Assembly (NCBI RefSeq): GCF_002902945.1
Contig: NZ_CP026101.1
Location: forward strand, 1,736,001 to 1,800,000
Length of the DNA stretch: 64,000 nucleotides
From: Paraburkholderia caribensis
GTDB taxonomy: Bacteria > Pseudomonadota > Gammaproteobacteria > Burkholderiales > Burkholderiaceae
Reading direction: 5' to 3'
The translations under genes were made by a program, and so were the position numbers. Shown in pieces: positions 62,740 to 64,000 of this stretch (positions within the stretch are counted from its first letter, which is position 1; every line of letters begins with the position of its first letter). Under the pieces are notes generated by a model. That model ran no database searches and was not told the DNA's origin. It was given only the letters and a program-made list of their open reading frames with translations.

Positions 62740-64000
62740 TTACGCTTGCGCCGTTGCGCTTGCCAGCTCTTCGAAGCTCACTTCCTTGTCCGTCACCTTC
62801 GCCTTGCTCAGCACGAAATCGACGACGTTGGACTCAACGACATACGCTTCCATCTCGGCAAGGCGCTGCTGGTTCGAATAATACCAGCGGACGACTTCCT
62901 TCGGGTCTTCGTAGCTCTTCGCGAATTCGTCGACTTCCGCGCGGATCTGTTCCGGCTTGGCCTGCAGCTCGTTGGCCTTGACCAGCTCGGCCAGCACGAG
63001 GCCCAGCTTGACGCGGCGCTCTGCCTGCTCGGCGAACATTTCTGCGGGGATGGGTGCGTCCTTCGCGTTCGGCACGCCGCGTTGCGTCAGATCCTGACGC
63101 GCCATTTCGACGAGACGTTCCTGATCCTGCTCGATCAGCGCCTTCGGCACGTCGAGTTCGGAGATCTTGAGCAGCGCGTCCATCACCTGGTTCTTCACGA
63201 CAGCCTGCGTGCGGCGCTTCGCTTCGCGCTCGAGGTTGTCACGAATCTCGGCGCGCATCTTCGTCAGGTCGCCGTCTTCGATGCCAAGCGACTTCGCGAA
63301 CTCGCCGTCGATTTCGGGCAGATGCGGCCATTCGATCTTCTTCATCGTGATGGTGAACTGCGCGGTCTTGCCGGCGACTTCCTTGCCGTGATAGTCCTCG
63401 GGGAACGCAAGGTCGAATTCCTTCGACTCGCCGACCTTCAGGCCAAGCGCGGCCTTTTCGAATTCCGGCAGCATGCGGCCTTCACCCAGGACAAACGCGA
63501 AGTCGTCCGCGCTGCCGCCCTGGAACGCTTCACCGTCGATCTTGCCGATGAAGTCGACCGTGACGCGGTCGCCGTCCTTCGCAGCCGTGTCCGCGCCGCC
63601 GTCGCCGTGCTCGCCGGCTTCGCCGCGAGCGTGGTAGTGCACGCGCTGCTTGCGCAGGATGTCCAGCGTGCGGTCGATTTCGGCGTCGCTGATGGTGGTC
63701 TTGGTGCGTTCGATTTCAGCCGTCGCGACGTCGCCCAGCTTCACTTCCGGGTAAACCTCGAAGGTCGCGTCGAATGCGTATGCGCCTTCCGTTGCATCCG
63801 TCTTCGGGCTGAAGCTCGGCTGGCCAGCGACGCGCAGGTTTTCCGCGCGGCTGATGTCGAAGAATTCCTTGCCAACCTTGTCGCTCAGCACTTCGGCTTC
63901 GACCTGACCCGCGTACTGCTGCGTCACCATCTTGAGCGGCACTTTGCCCGGGCGGAAACCCGGCATGCGCACGTTTTTCGCGAGTTGACGGATGCGCGCA
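62740..64000 (-). CDS. tig: Trigger factor, 5' end outside window
   Basis: Ribosome-associated chaperone and prolyl isomerase. The frame is open to base 64000; upstream coding reads RIRQLAKNVRMPGFRPGKVP, matching the family's ribosome-binding signature GFRPGK, so about the first 30 residues are missing. The FKBP-type isomerase domain (VTVDFIGKIDGEAF) is followed by the helical C-terminal domain. An insert of Gly/Asp/Ala residues precedes the FKBP domain. First gene of the quality-control block. Confidence 0.95.
   Translation of the reverse strand, partial: ARIRQLAKNVRMPGFRPGKVPLKMVTQQYAGQVEAEVLSDKVGKEFFDISRAENLRVAGQPSFSPKTDATEGAYAFDATFEVYPEVKLGDVATAEIERTKTTISDAEIDRTLDILRKQRVHYHARGEAGEHGDGGADTAAKDGDRVTVDFIGKIDGEAFQGGSADDFAFVLGEGRMLPEFEKAALGLKVGESKEFDLAFPEDYHGKEVAGKTAQFTITMKKIEWPHLPEIDGEFAKSLGIEDGDLTKMRAEIRDNLEREAKRRTQAVVKNQVMDALLKISELDVPKALIEQDQERLVEMARQDLTQRGVPNAKDAPIPAEMFAEQAERRVKLGLVLAELVKANELQAKPEQIRAEVDEFAKSYEDPKEVVRWYYSNQQRLAEMEAYVVESNVVDFVLSKAKVTDKEVSFEELASATAQA

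Overview
The window looks like a chromosomal segment of a Paraburkholderia/Burkholderia-type betaproteobacterium. Evidence: uniformly high GC with strong third-position bias, a cepacian-type exopolysaccharide (EPS) locus, the housekeeping order tig-clpP-clpX-lon-hupB-tRNA-Val-tRNA-Asp-ppiD, and a SYLF lipoprotein and other families common in that group. The species assignment is inference; no rRNA gene is present.

Layout, left to right. (1) 1-8831: EPS module. A minus-strand run (undecaprenyl-phosphate glucose-1-P transferase, UDP-glucose dehydrogenase, low-molecular-weight tyrosine phosphatase, outer-membrane export protein, tyrosine autokinase) leaves the window at the left edge. A divergent manC supplies GDP-mannose. 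The two units share a 645-bp, relatively AT-rich control region. (2) 9072-19390: accessory and stress genes. These include a protein built on a transposase-type DNA-binding domain without a catalytic domain, YciI, PsiF, a two-helix membrane protein, a SYLF lipoprotein, a GT4 glycosyltransferase, a solitary AAA ATPase, OtsA (trehalose), a Rap1a/Tai-like protein and a periplasmic ankyrin protein. (3) 19442-25706: tatD, a GNAT acetyltransferase, holB, tmk and mltG on the minus strand, with ygfZ and an NRDE/TANGO2 gene divergent. (4) 25728-32869: catabolic and hypothetical genes (esterase, SDR, MDR reductase, thioesterase, Dabb, GYD, TRIC channel, LEA2 lipoprotein, SH3/proline-rich protein, DUF2945). 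(5) 32989-38849: fatty-acid beta-oxidation set (acyl-CoA ligase, bifunctional FadB-like enzyme, thiolase) with a nicotinamidase gene inside it. (6) 38995-42422: selO, then yciB-bolA-parvulin. (7) 42555-43374: an 820-bp nested inverted repeat with no gene. (8) 43399-54785: purL, a DadA-like oxidoreductase, nnrDE, pgi, ybbA, tesA and a small lipoprotein. (9) 54881-64000: the protein quality-control block, each gene largely insulated by its own terminator, ending in a trigger-factor gene cut by the right edge.

The most unusual items are the nested inverted repeat beside purL and the domesticated transposase-domain protein next to the EPS locus. Secondary ones are the head-to-head ybbA/tesA start codons sharing one CATG, and the Rap1a/Tai-like and ankyrin proteins that lack an adjacent effector. 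No CRISPR array, prophage, intact insertion sequence or rRNA operon was seen. Nothing here is a clearly new multi-gene system; the candidates are stated as hypotheses.
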